A stretch of 64,000 nt of DNA. It comes from Pseudoduganella armeniaca (lineage in GTDB: Bacteria; Pseudomonadota; Gammaproteobacteria; Burkholderiales; Burkholderiaceae_D). The notes under the pieces were generated by a model that ran no database searches, was not told where the DNA came from, and saw only the letters and a program-made list of their open reading frames with translations. Location of the stretch: assembly GCF_003028855.1 (NCBI RefSeq), contig NZ_CP028324.1, positions 5,704,001 through 5,768,000 of the forward strand, written 5' to 3'. The translations under genes were made by a program, and so were the position numbers. Positions 30,885 to 38,659 of this stretch are shown here, piece after piece. The stretch's first letter is position 1; each line of letters starts with the position of its first letter.

Positions 30885-30913
30885 CCGCCACCACCACACC
30901 CATCAGGTGGCGG
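30885..30913 (+). promoter_or_regulatory. hairpin directly upstream of the trpE ribosome binding site
   Basis: CCGCCACC (30885-30892) and GGTGGCGG (30906-30913) form a perfect 8-base stem with a 13-base loop, ending just before the GGAGAG of trpE. No T-run follows, so it does not look like an intrinsic terminator. It may influence ribosome access, as in translational attenuation (inference). Confidence 0.5.
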
Positions 30914-30926
30914 ATTGGAGAGAACC

Positions 30927-32423
30927 ATGACCGAACTCGAATTCAAATCGCTGGCCACGCAAGGCTACAACCGTATCCCCCTGATCGCGGAAGCCTTCGC
31001 CGATCTGGAAACGCCGCTGTCGCTGTACCTCAAGCTGGCGCAGACCCAGAATACCGGCAAGAACACCTTCCTGCTCGAATCCGTCGTCGGCGGCGAGCGC
31101 TTCGGCCGTTTCTCCTTCATCGGCCTGCCCGCGAAAACCGTGCTGCGCAGCCACGGCAGCCACACGGAGATCGTGACGAACGGCGAAGTCGTCGAGACGC
31201 ACGACGGTAATCCCCTCGAATTCATCGAGCAGTACCAGGCCCGTTTCAAGGTCGCCCTGCGCCCGGGCATGCCGCGCTTCTGCGGCGGCCTGGCCGGCTA
31301 CTTCGGCTACGACACCGTGCGCCACATCGAGAAAAAGCTCGCCAACAGCGCGCAGAAGGACGACCTGGGCCTGCCGGACATCCAGCTGATGGTGACGGAA
31401 GAACTGGCCGTCATCGACAACCTCTCGGGCAAGCTGTACCTGATCGTCTACGCGGACACTACGCAGCCGGAGTCGTTCTCGAAAGCGCGCCAGCGCCTGA
31501 AGGACCTGCGCGCGCTGCTGCGCCGCGGCGTCGACGCGCCCGTCACCTCGTCTTCCGTGCGCACGGAGATCATCCGCGACTTCGCCAAGGAAGACTACCT
31601 GAAGGCCGTGGCAAAGGCCCATGAGTACGTGATGGCCGGCGACCTGATGCAGGTACAGATCGGCCAGCGCATCAGGAAGCCCTACGTCGACTCGCCGCTG
31701 ACGCTGTACCGCGCGCTGCGTTCGCTGAACCCGTCGCCGTACATGTACTACTACAACTTCGGCGACATGCAGATCGTCGGCGCGTCGCCCGAGATCCTGG
31801 TGCGCAACGAGACCCTGCCCGACGGCGAAAAGAAGGTCACGCTGCGTCCGATCGCCGGCACCCGGCCGCGCGGCGCCACGCCGGAAAAGGATGCGGCCCT
31901 GGCCGAGGAACTGCTGGCCGATCCGAAGGAGATCGCCGAACACGTGATGCTGATCGACCTGGCGCGCAATGACCTGGGCCGCATCTCGGAGACGGGCAGC
32001 GTCAAGGTCACCGACCGCATGGTCATCGAAAAATACTCGCACGTGCAGCACATCGTCTCGAACGTGGAGGGCAAGCTGAAAGCCGGCATGTCCAACCTGG
32101 ACGTGCTGCGCGCCACCTTCCCGGCCGGCACCCTGACCGGTGCGCCGAAGGTGCGTGCGATGGAAGTCATCGACGAGCTGGAAATCTCCAAGCGCGGCAT
32201 CTATGGCGGCGCGTGCGGCTACCTGTCGTTCGGCGGCGAGATGGACGTGGCGATCGCGATCCGCACCGGCGTGATCAAGGACGGCATGCTGTACGTGCAG
32301 GCCGCCGCCGGCATCGTCGCTGACTCGATACCGGAAATGGAATGGCAGGAAACCGAGAACAAGGCCCGCGCCGTGCTGCGCGCGGCCGAACAAGTACAAG
32401 ATGGCCTGGATGGGGAGTTCTGA
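30927..32423 (+). CDS. trpE: anthranilate synthase component I
   Basis: TrpE converts chorismate to anthranilate using ammonia from TrpG. The 498-residue protein has the N-terminal feedback site NTFLLESVVGGERFGRFSFIG-type segment (LLES, about residue 50), so Trp inhibition is expected, and a C-terminal chorismate-binding core (IAGTRPRGATPEKD, LIDLARNDLGRI, GAPKVRAMEVIDELE, GGACGYLSFGG). The start at 30927 follows GGAGAG. It heads trpE-trpG-trpD-lysE-trpC; the trpG ATG is 1 base after the stop. Confidence 0.97.
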   Translation: MTELEFKSLATQGYNRIPLIAEAFADLETPLSLYLKLAQTQNTGKNTFLLESVVGGERFGRFSFIGLPAKTVLRSHGSHTEIVTNGEVVETHDGNPLEFIEQYQARFKVALRPGMPRFCGGLAGYFGYDTVRHIEKKLANSAQKDDLGLPDIQLMVTEELAVIDNLSGKLYLIVYADTTQPESFSKARQRLKDLRALLRRGVDAPVTSSSVRTEIIRDFAKEDYLKAVAKAHEYVMAGDLMQVQIGQRIRKPYVDSPLTLYRALRSLNPSPYMYYYNFGDMQIVGASPEILVRNETLPDGEKKVTLRPIAGTRPRGATPEKDAALAEELLADPKEIAEHVMLIDLARNDLGRISETGSVKVTDRMVIEKYSHVQHIVSNVEGKLKAGMSNLDVLRATFPAGTLTGAPKVRAMEVIDELEISKRGIYGGACGYLSFGGEMDVAIAIRTGVIKDGMLYVQAAAGIVADSIPEMEWQETENKARAVLRAAEQVQDGLDGEF

Positions 32424-32424
32424 C

Positions 32425-32988
32425 ATGCTGCTGATGATCGACAACTACGACTCCTTCACCTACAACATCGTGCAGTACTTCGGTGAGCTGGGCGAGGACG
32501 TGCGCACCTTCCGCAACGACGAGATCACGATCGAGCAGATCGAGGCGCTGAACCCGGACCGCATCTGCATTTCGCCGGGACCGAAGGCGCCGGCGCAGGC
32601 CGGCATCTCCGTCGAGGTGCTGAAGCACTTCGCCGGCAAGAAGCCCATCCTGGGCGTATGCCTGGGCCACCAGGCCATCGGCGAGGCGTTCGGCGGCAAG
32701 GTGATTCGCGCCAAGCAGGTCATGCACGGCAAGACGTCCGCCATCGCCCACACGGGCGTCGGCGTGTTCGCCGGCCTGCCCAGCCCCTTCACGGTGATCC
32801 GCTACCACTCGCTGGCGATCGAACGCGCATCGCTGCCCGCCTGCCTGGAAGTGACGGCATGGACCGACGATGGTGAAATCATGGGTGTGCGGCACAAGGA
32901 CTTCGATATCGAAGGCGTGCAGTTCCACCCCGAATCCATCCTGTCCGAGCATGGCCATGCCCTGCTGAAGAACTTCCTCGTCCGCTAA
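32425..32988 (+). CDS. trpG: anthranilate synthase component II (glutamine amidotransferase)
   Basis: This class I glutamine amidotransferase of 187 residues supplies ammonia to TrpE. MLLMIDNYDSFTYNIVQYFG opens the protein, the catalytic Cys is C79 in ILGVCLGHQ, and the His-Glu pair is in VQFHPESIL. The start at 32425 leaves 1 base after the trpE stop, so translation is coupled and 1:1 subunit supply is likely. Confidence 0.97.
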   Translation: MLLMIDNYDSFTYNIVQYFGELGEDVRTFRNDEITIEQIEALNPDRICISPGPKAPAQAGISVEVLKHFAGKKPILGVCLGHQAIGEAFGGKVIRAKQVMHGKTSAIAHTGVGVFAGLPSPFTVIRYHSLAIERASLPACLEVTAWTDDGEIMGVRHKDFDIEGVQFHPESILSEHGHALLKNFLVR

Positions 32989-32998
32989 GGAGCGCACC

Positions 32999-34036
32999 AT
33001 GCCGATCACCCACCAGGAAGCCCTTGTTCGCTGCATCGAACACCGCGAAATCTTCCACGACGAAATGCTGCACCTGTTCCGCCAGATCATGAGCGGCGAG
33101 ATGTCCCCCGTGATGGTCGCGGCCCTGACGATGGGCCTGCGCGTGAAGAAGGAAACCATCGGCGAGATCACCGCCGCGGCGCAGGTCATGCGCGAGTTCT
33201 CCACCAAGGTGCCGATGGCCGACACCACCAACCTGCTCGACATCGTCGGCACCGGTGGCGACGGCGCGCACACCTTCAATATCAGCAGCGCGGCGATGTT
33301 CGTCGCCGCGGCGGCCGGTGCGCGCATCGCCAAGCATGGCGGGCGCAGCGTGTCGTCCTCCTCCGGCAGCGCGGACCTGATCGAATCGCTGGGCGCCAAT
33401 ATCAACCTGAAGCCCGAGCAGATCGCGCAATCGATCGCGCAGACCGGCATCGGTTTCATGTTCGCACCGAACCACCATGCGGCCATGAAGCACGTGGCGC
33501 CGGTGCGCCGTGAGCTGGGCGTGCGCTCGATCTTCAATATCCTTGGGCCGCTGACCAACCCGGCCGGCGCGCCAAACATCCTGATGGGCGTGTTCCACCC
33601 GGACCTCGTCGGTATCCAGGTGCGCGTACTGCAGCGCCTCGGTGCCCAGCATGCGCTGGTGGTCTATGGCCGCGACAATATGGACGAAGTGTCCCTCGGC
33701 GCCGGCACGATGGTCGGCGAGCTGGTGAACGGCGAAATCCGCGAATACGAAATTCACCCGGAAGACTTCGGCCTGGCGATGATCGCCAGCCGCAACCTGA
33801 AGGTGGCCGACGCGGCCGAATCGAAGCTGAAGGTGATGGAAGCGCTGTCTGGCGCGCCGGGTCCCGCCAGCGACATCGTCGCGCTCAATGCCGGCACGGC
33901 ACTGTATGCGGCCGGGGTCGCGAGTTCCATCGAGGATGGCCTGGCTAAGGCGCGCGCGGCCGTCAGTTCCGGCGCGGCGCTGGCGAAGCTGCAGCAGTTC
34001 GTCGAGGTCACGCAAACGCTCGGCGCCAACAACTGA
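32999..34036 (+). CDS. trpD: anthranilate phosphoribosyltransferase
   Basis: TrpD joins anthranilate and phosphoribosyl pyrophosphate. The 345 residues match the family length. The PRPP-binding glycine loop GTGGDGAHTFNIS, KHGGRSVSSSSGSAD, and FAPNHHAAMKHVAPVRRELGVRSIFNILGPLTNP are all canonical. It starts 10 bases after trpG with AAGGAG upstream. Confidence 0.97.
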   Translation: MPITHQEALVRCIEHREIFHDEMLHLFRQIMSGEMSPVMVAALTMGLRVKKETIGEITAAAQVMREFSTKVPMADTTNLLDIVGTGGDGAHTFNISSAAMFVAAAAGARIAKHGGRSVSSSSGSADLIESLGANINLKPEQIAQSIAQTGIGFMFAPNHHAAMKHVAPVRRELGVRSIFNILGPLTNPAGAPNILMGVFHPDLVGIQVRVLQRLGAQHALVVYGRDNMDEVSLGAGTMVGELVNGEIREYEIHPEDFGLAMIASRNLKVADAAESKLKVMEALSGAPGPASDIVALNAGTALYAAGVASSIEDGLAKARAAVSSGAALAKLQQFVEVTQTLGANN

Positions 34037-34046
34037 AAGGGCTGGC

Positions 34047-34688
34047 ATGTTCGGCATCCATGACCTGACGTTGTTCATCGTTTCCGGGCTGCTGCTGAAC
34101 ATCATGCCTGGGCCCGATTCCCTGCTCATCATGACGCGCAGTGCCACGCAGGGCTGGCGCGCTGGCTGCGTCACCGCGCTGGGCATCGGCGCCGGCACCA
34201 TGGTGCACGTGTTTGCGGCGGCTGTCGGCTTGTCGGCGCTCCTGGCCACTTCGGCGACGGCGTTCAATGTGGTCAAGTGGGTTGGCGCGGCGTATATCGT
34301 GTGGTGCGGGATCGGCATGCTGCGCGCACGCTTGAAAGACGACGCACCGGTGCTCGCCACCGCTGCGATGGCGAGGCTGTCGTACCGCCGCATCTTCGCG
34401 CAAGGCTTCCTGACCAACGTCCTGAACCCGAAAGTCGCCCTGTTCTTCCTAGCCTTCGTGCCGCAGTTCATCGCGCTCGACGCGCCCAACAAGCCGCTGG
34501 CCTTCGTCATCCTGGGCTGCATCTTCAACTTCAACGGCATGTTGTGGTGTAACGGCCTGGCCGTCTTCACAGCCTTTGCCAGCGCGCGCCTGAAGGTCAA
34601 GCCGCGCGTGGCGCTGTGGCTGAACCGCGTCACGGGCAGCCTGTTCCTGATGCTGGGCGCGCGCCTGGCGCTGGCCGAGCGTAACTAA
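34047..34688 (+). CDS. LysE/RhtB family amino acid exporter within the trp operon
   Basis: This 213-residue inner-membrane protein has five to six helices. The family signature NIMPGPDSLLIMTRSATQGWRAG and the later KWVGAAYIVWCGIGMLRA and FLTNVLNPKVALFFLAFVPQF place it in LysE/RhtB. The start at 34047 has AAAGGG upstream and lies 10 bases after trpD; trpC follows after 22 bases, so it is embedded in the operon. Its placement suggests export of tryptophan, anthranilate or a related compound, but no substrate can be read from sequence. Confidence 0.92.
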   Translation: MFGIHDLTLFIVSGLLLNIMPGPDSLLIMTRSATQGWRAGCVTALGIGAGTMVHVFAAAVGLSALLATSATAFNVVKWVGAAYIVWCGIGMLRARLKDDAPVLATAAMARLSYRRIFAQGFLTNVLNPKVALFFLAFVPQFIALDAPNKPLAFVILGCIFNFNGMLWCNGLAVFTAFASARLKVKPRVALWLNRVTGSLFLMLGARLALAERN

Positions 34689-34710
34689 GCGAGTACTAAG
34701 CGAACCGATC

Positions 34711-35511
34711 ATGTCCGATATCCTGAATAAAATCCTGGCCGTCAAGGCCGACGAAGTGGCGGCGGCGAAAAAGCACCGCAGCCTGGCCAGCCTGCGCGAC
34801 GAAGTGGAGCGCGACAGCGAACTGCGCGCCGGCCTGCGCGGCTTCGAGGCCAGCCTGCGCCGGCACATCGGCGCAGGCCAGGCCGGCGTGATCGCCGAAG
34901 TCAAGAAGGCGTCGCCGTCGAAAGGCGTGCTGCGCGCCGATTTCCAGCCGGCCGCCATCGCGGCCAGCTACGAGAACGGCGGCGCCGCCTGCCTGTCCGT
35001 ACTGACGGACGAGCAGTTCTTCCAGGGCAGCGCCGACTACCTGCAGCAAGCCCGGGCCGCCTGCGCCATTCCCGTGCTGCGCAAGGACTTCATGGTCGAC
35101 ATGTACCAGATCTACGAAGCGCGCGCGATGGGCGCGGACTGCATCCTGTTGATCGTGGCGGCACTGGACCACGGCCTGATGGCGGAGATGGAAGCCTGCG
35201 CCCACGAGCTGGGCATGGATGTGCTGATCGAGTCGCACGACGGCGACGAGCTGACGGCAGCGCTGAAGCTGAAGAGTAACCTGATCGGCATCAACAACCG
35301 CAACCTGCGTACGTTCGAGGTCAGCCTGGACAACACGCTGAACCTGCTCGACCGCATCCCGCAGGAACGCATGGTCATCACCGAATCGGGCATCCTGAAT
35401 GGCGACGACGTGGCGCGCATGCGCGCGGCCGACGTGCATGCCTTCCTGGTCGGCGAGGCGTTCATGCGCGCCACCGATCCAGGCGCCGAACTGCGCCGCT
35501 TGTTCGCCTGA
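34711..35511 (+). CDS. trpC: indole-3-glycerol phosphate synthase
   Basis: TrpC closes the indole ring from CdRP. The 266-residue TIM-barrel protein shows VIAEVKKASPSKGVLR with the catalytic Lys, VLTDEQFFQGS, LRKDFMVDMYQIYEARAMGAD, and GINNRNLRTFEVS with the conserved Asn. It is the monofunctional form (no TrpF fusion). The stop is followed after 2 bases by the next gene. Confidence 0.97.
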   Translation: MSDILNKILAVKADEVAAAKKHRSLASLRDEVERDSELRAGLRGFEASLRRHIGAGQAGVIAEVKKASPSKGVLRADFQPAAIAASYENGGAACLSVLTDEQFFQGSADYLQQARAACAIPVLRKDFMVDMYQIYEARAMGADCILLIVAALDHGLMAEMEACAHELGMDVLIESHDGDELTAALKLKSNLIGINNRNLRTFEVSLDNTLNLLDRIPQERMVITESGILNGDDVARMRAADVHAFLVGEAFMRATDPGAELRRLFA

Positions 35512-35513
35512 GC

Positions 35514-36002
35514 ATGGCGCTGCCACTCGATCCCGCGGCGCCGCGCGACTTCGACTTCATCATCGGCGACTGGCAGGTACGGCACCGCCGCCTGCGTTCC
35601 CGGCTGACCGGCTGTACCGACTGGGAAGCGTTCGACGGCTGGTCGTCCACCGTGAAGACCTTGGGCGGCTTCGGCAACCTGGAAGACAACCTGCTGGAAT
35701 TTCCCGATGGTGCCTTTCGCGCCATCGCCGTGCGCTCCTACTGCCGCGAGACCGGGACATGGTCGATCTGGTGGCTGGACGGGCGCAACCCGACGGCGCT
35801 GGACGTGCCGGTGACGGGGCGGTTTGCCGACAACGTCGGCTTGTTCTATGCTGAGGATGTATTGAACGGCCAGCCGATCCGCGTGCGCTTCACCTGGCTC
35901 GCGCAGCCGGGTGCCAATCCGCGCTGGGAGCAGGCTTTTTCGAACGATGGCGGGGATAGTTGGGAGACCAACTGGACGATGGAGTTCGTGCCGGCTTCCT
36001 GA
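35514..36002 (+). CDS. DUF1579-like protein
   Basis: This 162-residue soluble protein opens with DFDFIIGDWQVRHRRLRSRL, typical of the DUF1579-like lipocalin-type fold, followed by a Trp-rich body (YCRETGTWSIWWLDGR, NDGGDSWETNWTMEF). Its ATG is 2 bases after the trpC stop, so it is probably co-transcribed with the trp genes. The function is unknown, and a small-ligand-binding barrel is only a guess. Confidence 0.78.
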   Translation: MALPLDPAAPRDFDFIIGDWQVRHRRLRSRLTGCTDWEAFDGWSSTVKTLGGFGNLEDNLLEFPDGAFRAIAVRSYCRETGTWSIWWLDGRNPTALDVPVTGRFADNVGLFYAEDVLNGQPIRVRFTWLAQPGANPRWEQAFSNDGGDSWETNWTMEFVPAS

Positions 36003-36035
36003 ACACCGCCTTTAAAGGTACGCTACCGGTGCGAT

Positions 36036-36071
36036 AAAAACCGGGGTCAGTCCCGCAGGGACAGACCCCAA
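36036..36071 (+). repeat. GGGGTCAGTCCC-type palindromic unit
   Basis: This is a single unit, AAAAACCGGGGTCAGTCCC, followed by GGGACAGACCCCAAG, forming a hairpin with a short GCA loop. It is the same family as at 6376-6469 and 19060-19201. It sits 33 bases after a stop codon and about 30 bases from a second repeat family (GGGGACAGGC). Confidence 0.85.
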
Positions 36072-36151
36072 GCCTTGCACATGCAAGGGACCGCTGCAAA
36101 CACCGGGGACAGGCTGAGCCATCCCAGGTTTAGTAGACAAAATTAATTAGG

Positions 36152-37044
36152 CTACAGCTGCTCCATTTCAAGCTGCATCGGGCTACGGTACTTCAGCGTT
36201 GTGTGAGGCCGCACGCGATTGTAGTACAGCTCGATGTAGTCCGATATGGCTGAGATTGCTTCAGCTCTCGTGGTGTATGTTGTGTGGTGGGTCAGCTCGT
36301 TCTTGAGGGTAGAGAAAAAGCTCTCCACCACAGCATTGTCATGGCAGTTTCCTCGGCGGCTCATGCTCTGCCTACCCCCGAAGCTTTCGACGACGGCCTG
36401 GTATTCGTTTGCGCTATAGACCGCGCCCTGATCGGTGTGACAGATCAATCCGGGCGCTGGTCGGCGCTGCTCGATCGCATTCTGTAATGCCTTCGATGGC
36501 AGCGCCGCTGGCTGCCGTTCATCCATTGCCCACCCTACGATACGACGAGCAAACAGGTCCAGTACAACGGCTAGGTGCAACCAGCCTTCACCGGTCATGA
36601 TTGACGTGATATCGCCCACCCAGACGCGGTTCGGCGCGGTTACGTTAAAGGCACGTTTGACCAAGTCTGGTGCTGGGGGAGCGGTGTTTTGGTGCTTGTG
36701 CATCACCCGAAATTTTGCCACCCGCCTTGCCACCAGCCCTGCATCCTTACGCAACCGCGCCACACGGTGTTTGCCGCAAACGATGTTCTGCTGATTGAGC
36801 ATTTTCCAGGTCCGGACAATGCCCAAAGCATTCCGATGTAGCTGATGCAGCTGCACGATTTTCTCTCGCAGCTCAAGGTTCTGCATAGAACGGATGCTCG
36901 GTGCCCTGTCGCGATAGGCGTAGTAGCTGGCACGGCAAATTTCGAGCGCGCGGCAGAGCGCCTTGATTGGATAGGTCTTTGAGTGCCGTTCGATGTAGGC
37001 GTACTTTACCGCTTCCCCCGCTTCAAGTACGCGTCGAACTTTTT
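36152..37044 (-). CDS. IS3-family transposase OrfB (catalytic part)
   Basis: This is a DDE integrase-type transposase. An ATG at 36886 gives 244 residues with WVGDITSIM (first Asp), ICHTDQGAVYSA (second Asp) and DNAVVESFFSTLKNE (Glu), all catalytic residues present. The frame stays open upstream to the slippery site, adding VKYAYIERHSKTYPIKALCR, the HTH_21-like segment typical of OrfB N-termini. Expression as an OrfAB fusion by -1 frameshifting is therefore likely. The frame's upper limit given here is the slip site. Confidence 0.9.
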
Positions 37045-37356
37045 TAGGATCTCGACCTCCTGCTCAAGCGCCTTGATCTTGCGTTGCAGCTTCGCAGTCT
37101 CTGATTCCTTCTGCCCTGGCTTGCGTCCTCGGGCGCCAAAGCTCGATTCAGGACCGCCTTGATCAAGCGCTGCGGCCCATTTGTAGAGTTGCGTGCGGCG
37201 CACACCAAGCTCTACAGCCAGCGCCGACACGCTCTGGTTATCGTCCTTCATCCGCGCGACTGCGGCGAGCTTGAACTCTTTCGTGAACACCGCTCGTGGT
37301 TGCGGTTCCTTAGTTGAATCGGCTGCAATAGCAGCAATACGTGGCTTTGATTTCAT
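37006..37356 (-). CDS. IS3-family transposase OrfA
   Basis: This 116-residue DNA-binding subunit has a helix-turn-helix (VFTKEFKLAAVARMKDD, VSALAVELGVRRTQLYKW), then a leucine-zipper-like coiled coil (LQRKIKALEQEVEILKKF). A_AAA_AAG at 37039-37045 (minus strand) lies in the OrfA zero frame, the canonical -1 slippery heptamer of IS3 elements. OrfA alone usually acts as a repressor and OrfAB as the transposase. Confidence 0.92.
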   Translation of the reverse strand: MKSKPRIAAIAADSTKEPQPRAVFTKEFKLAAVARMKDDNQSVSALAVELGVRRTQLYKWAAALDQGGPESSFGARGRKPGQKESETAKLQRKIKALEQEVEILKKFDAYLKRGKR

Positions 37357-37417
37357 AGGTTCCTCTAGGGGATATTGTCCCCTAAAACGAGATGTCTATG
37401 AAACCTGGAACCTCTCA

Positions 37418-37464
37418 GGCACCGATCTCAGGGCGTTACCGCCCTGAGATCGGTGCCTGTCCCC
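37418..37464. repeat. right part of palindrome split by the IS element
   Basis: Together with 36105-36114 (GGGGACAGGC), and counting the duplicated GGC once, this restores a 54-base perfect palindrome: 25-base arms around a TTAC loop. It is related to the intact palindrome at 18775-18816, sharing the outer GGGGACAGGC and GCCTGTCCCC. Confidence 0.9.
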
Positions 37465-37473
37465 TGGGGTTCC

Positions 37474-38652
37474 TCAAGCGCTGGCACGTCGCAAGCTGCC
37501 CTCCTCCACCGCCAGCTCGATCCGATCCCGCCCATTCGCCTTGGCGCGATACAGCGCCCGGTCGGCCGCATCCAGCAGGTCGTCCAGCTCCTGGCGCGGG
37601 TCGGTCTGCGCCGCGATGCCGATGCTGGCAGTGCAGACGGGAATGCCCGTGTCGCACGCCGTGCGCAGCGCCGCCTGGATGCGGTGCGCCACCGTCGCCG
37701 CCAGCTGCATGTCCGTATCCGGCAGCAGCACCACGAATTCCTCGCCGCCGAAGCGCGCCAGGTAATCCGACTCGCGCAGCGCGGCGCCGACCAGGCTGGC
37801 CGTACGCACCAATACCTTGTCGCCCACGCCATGGCCGTGCACGTCGTTGACGGCCTTGAAGTGATCCAGGTCGATCGCCAGCAATGCCAGCGCGCGCGGG
37901 CGGCGCCGCAGTCGCGCCAGTTCGCGCGCGTAGGCGGCGTCGAAGCCACGCCGGTTCAGCGCGCCCGTCAGCGGATCGCTGGCGGAGCGCCGCTCCAGCG
38001 TGAACTGCAGGCGCTTGGTTGCCACCATGATGAACCCGACCGACAACAGGATCGGCACCATCGCCGTGATCACCAGGTAGATACCCTGCAGCGTGCCCGG
38101 CTGGGTCAAGTCGACGGTGGGCGCCGGTACCAGCAACGCCATCGCGCCGCGCACCGCGACCAGCACGGCGTTCACGCCGATCAGCATGGCCAGGAAATAG
38201 GTGGCGAAATGACGCCTGCCATGGCGCAGCACGAGCCACAGCTGGGTGCCGTTGATGAGGCTCAAGGGCAGCGCCATCCACGTCACCCGGGCCGTGTAGC
38301 TGGGCACCACGAACAGCCAGTAGACCATGCCCACCAGCGCAAAGCCCAGCGCCCCGCCCAGCATGCGCCAGCCCTGCGGGCGCCCGTAGAACGCCTGCAG
38401 GCCCATGGCGCACAGGCCGTTCCCCAGCACGAACAGCAGGTTCGCCACCGGCAGCACGAAACCGTCCGGCAGCGTGCCCTTGAAGCTGTAGCACGCCGTG
38501 GACAGCACCTGCACGGCCAGCGCCGCGCCCCAGTGGCCGAGGCCATGGATATCGGCCGGGAAGCTGCGCCGCACCAGGAACAACACGGCGCTCATCACGC
38601 CGCACATCATCGACGCCATCAGCACCAGGCTATAGGGATCCAGCACCTTCAT
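37474..38652 (-). CDS. membrane-bound diguanylate cyclase (GGDEF)
   Basis: This enzyme makes cyclic di-GMP, which usually promotes a sessile lifestyle. From the ATG at 38652 (GGAGG 11 bases upstream) it has 392 residues: six to seven membrane helices over residues 1-210, then a GGDEF domain with GGEEF at 302-306. Asp261 and the RESD motif at 293-296, five residues before GGEEF, fit the inhibitory I-site RxxD, so product inhibition is expected. A GTG 24 bases earlier is an alternative start. The M61 peptidase gene upstream stops at 38660. Confidence 0.9.
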   Translation of the reverse strand: MKVLDPYSLVLMASMMCGVMSAVLFLVRRSFPADIHGLGHWGAALAVQVLSTACYSFKGTLPDGFVLPVANLLFVLGNGLCAMGLQAFYGRPQGWRMLGGALGFALVGMVYWLFVVPSYTARVTWMALPLSLINGTQLWLVLRHGRRHFATYFLAMLIGVNAVLVAVRGAMALLVPAPTVDLTQPGTLQGIYLVITAMVPILLSVGFIMVATKRLQFTLERRSASDPLTGALNRRGFDAAYARELARLRRRPRALALLAIDLDHFKAVNDVHGHGVGDKVLVRTASLVGAALRESDYLARFGGEEFVVLLPDTDMQLAATVAHRIQAALRTACDTGIPVCTASIGIAAQTDPRQELDDLLDAADRALYRAKANGRDRIELAVEEGSLRRASA

Positions 38653-38659
38653 CCAGCGC

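Larger units (their letters stand above)
36115..37417 (-). mobile_element. IS3-family insertion sequence, 1,303 bp, complete
   Basis: The element is bounded by imperfect terminal inverted repeats of about 25 bases, both starting TGAG and sharing CCAGGTTT and TAGACA. It is flanked by a 3-base direct repeat GGC at 36112-36114 and 37418-37420, the expected IS3-type target duplication. It encodes OrfA and OrfB with a slippery heptamer between them. Both genes look intact, so it may be active. Removing it and one GGC restores a perfect palindrome in the host sequence. Confidence 0.93.
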
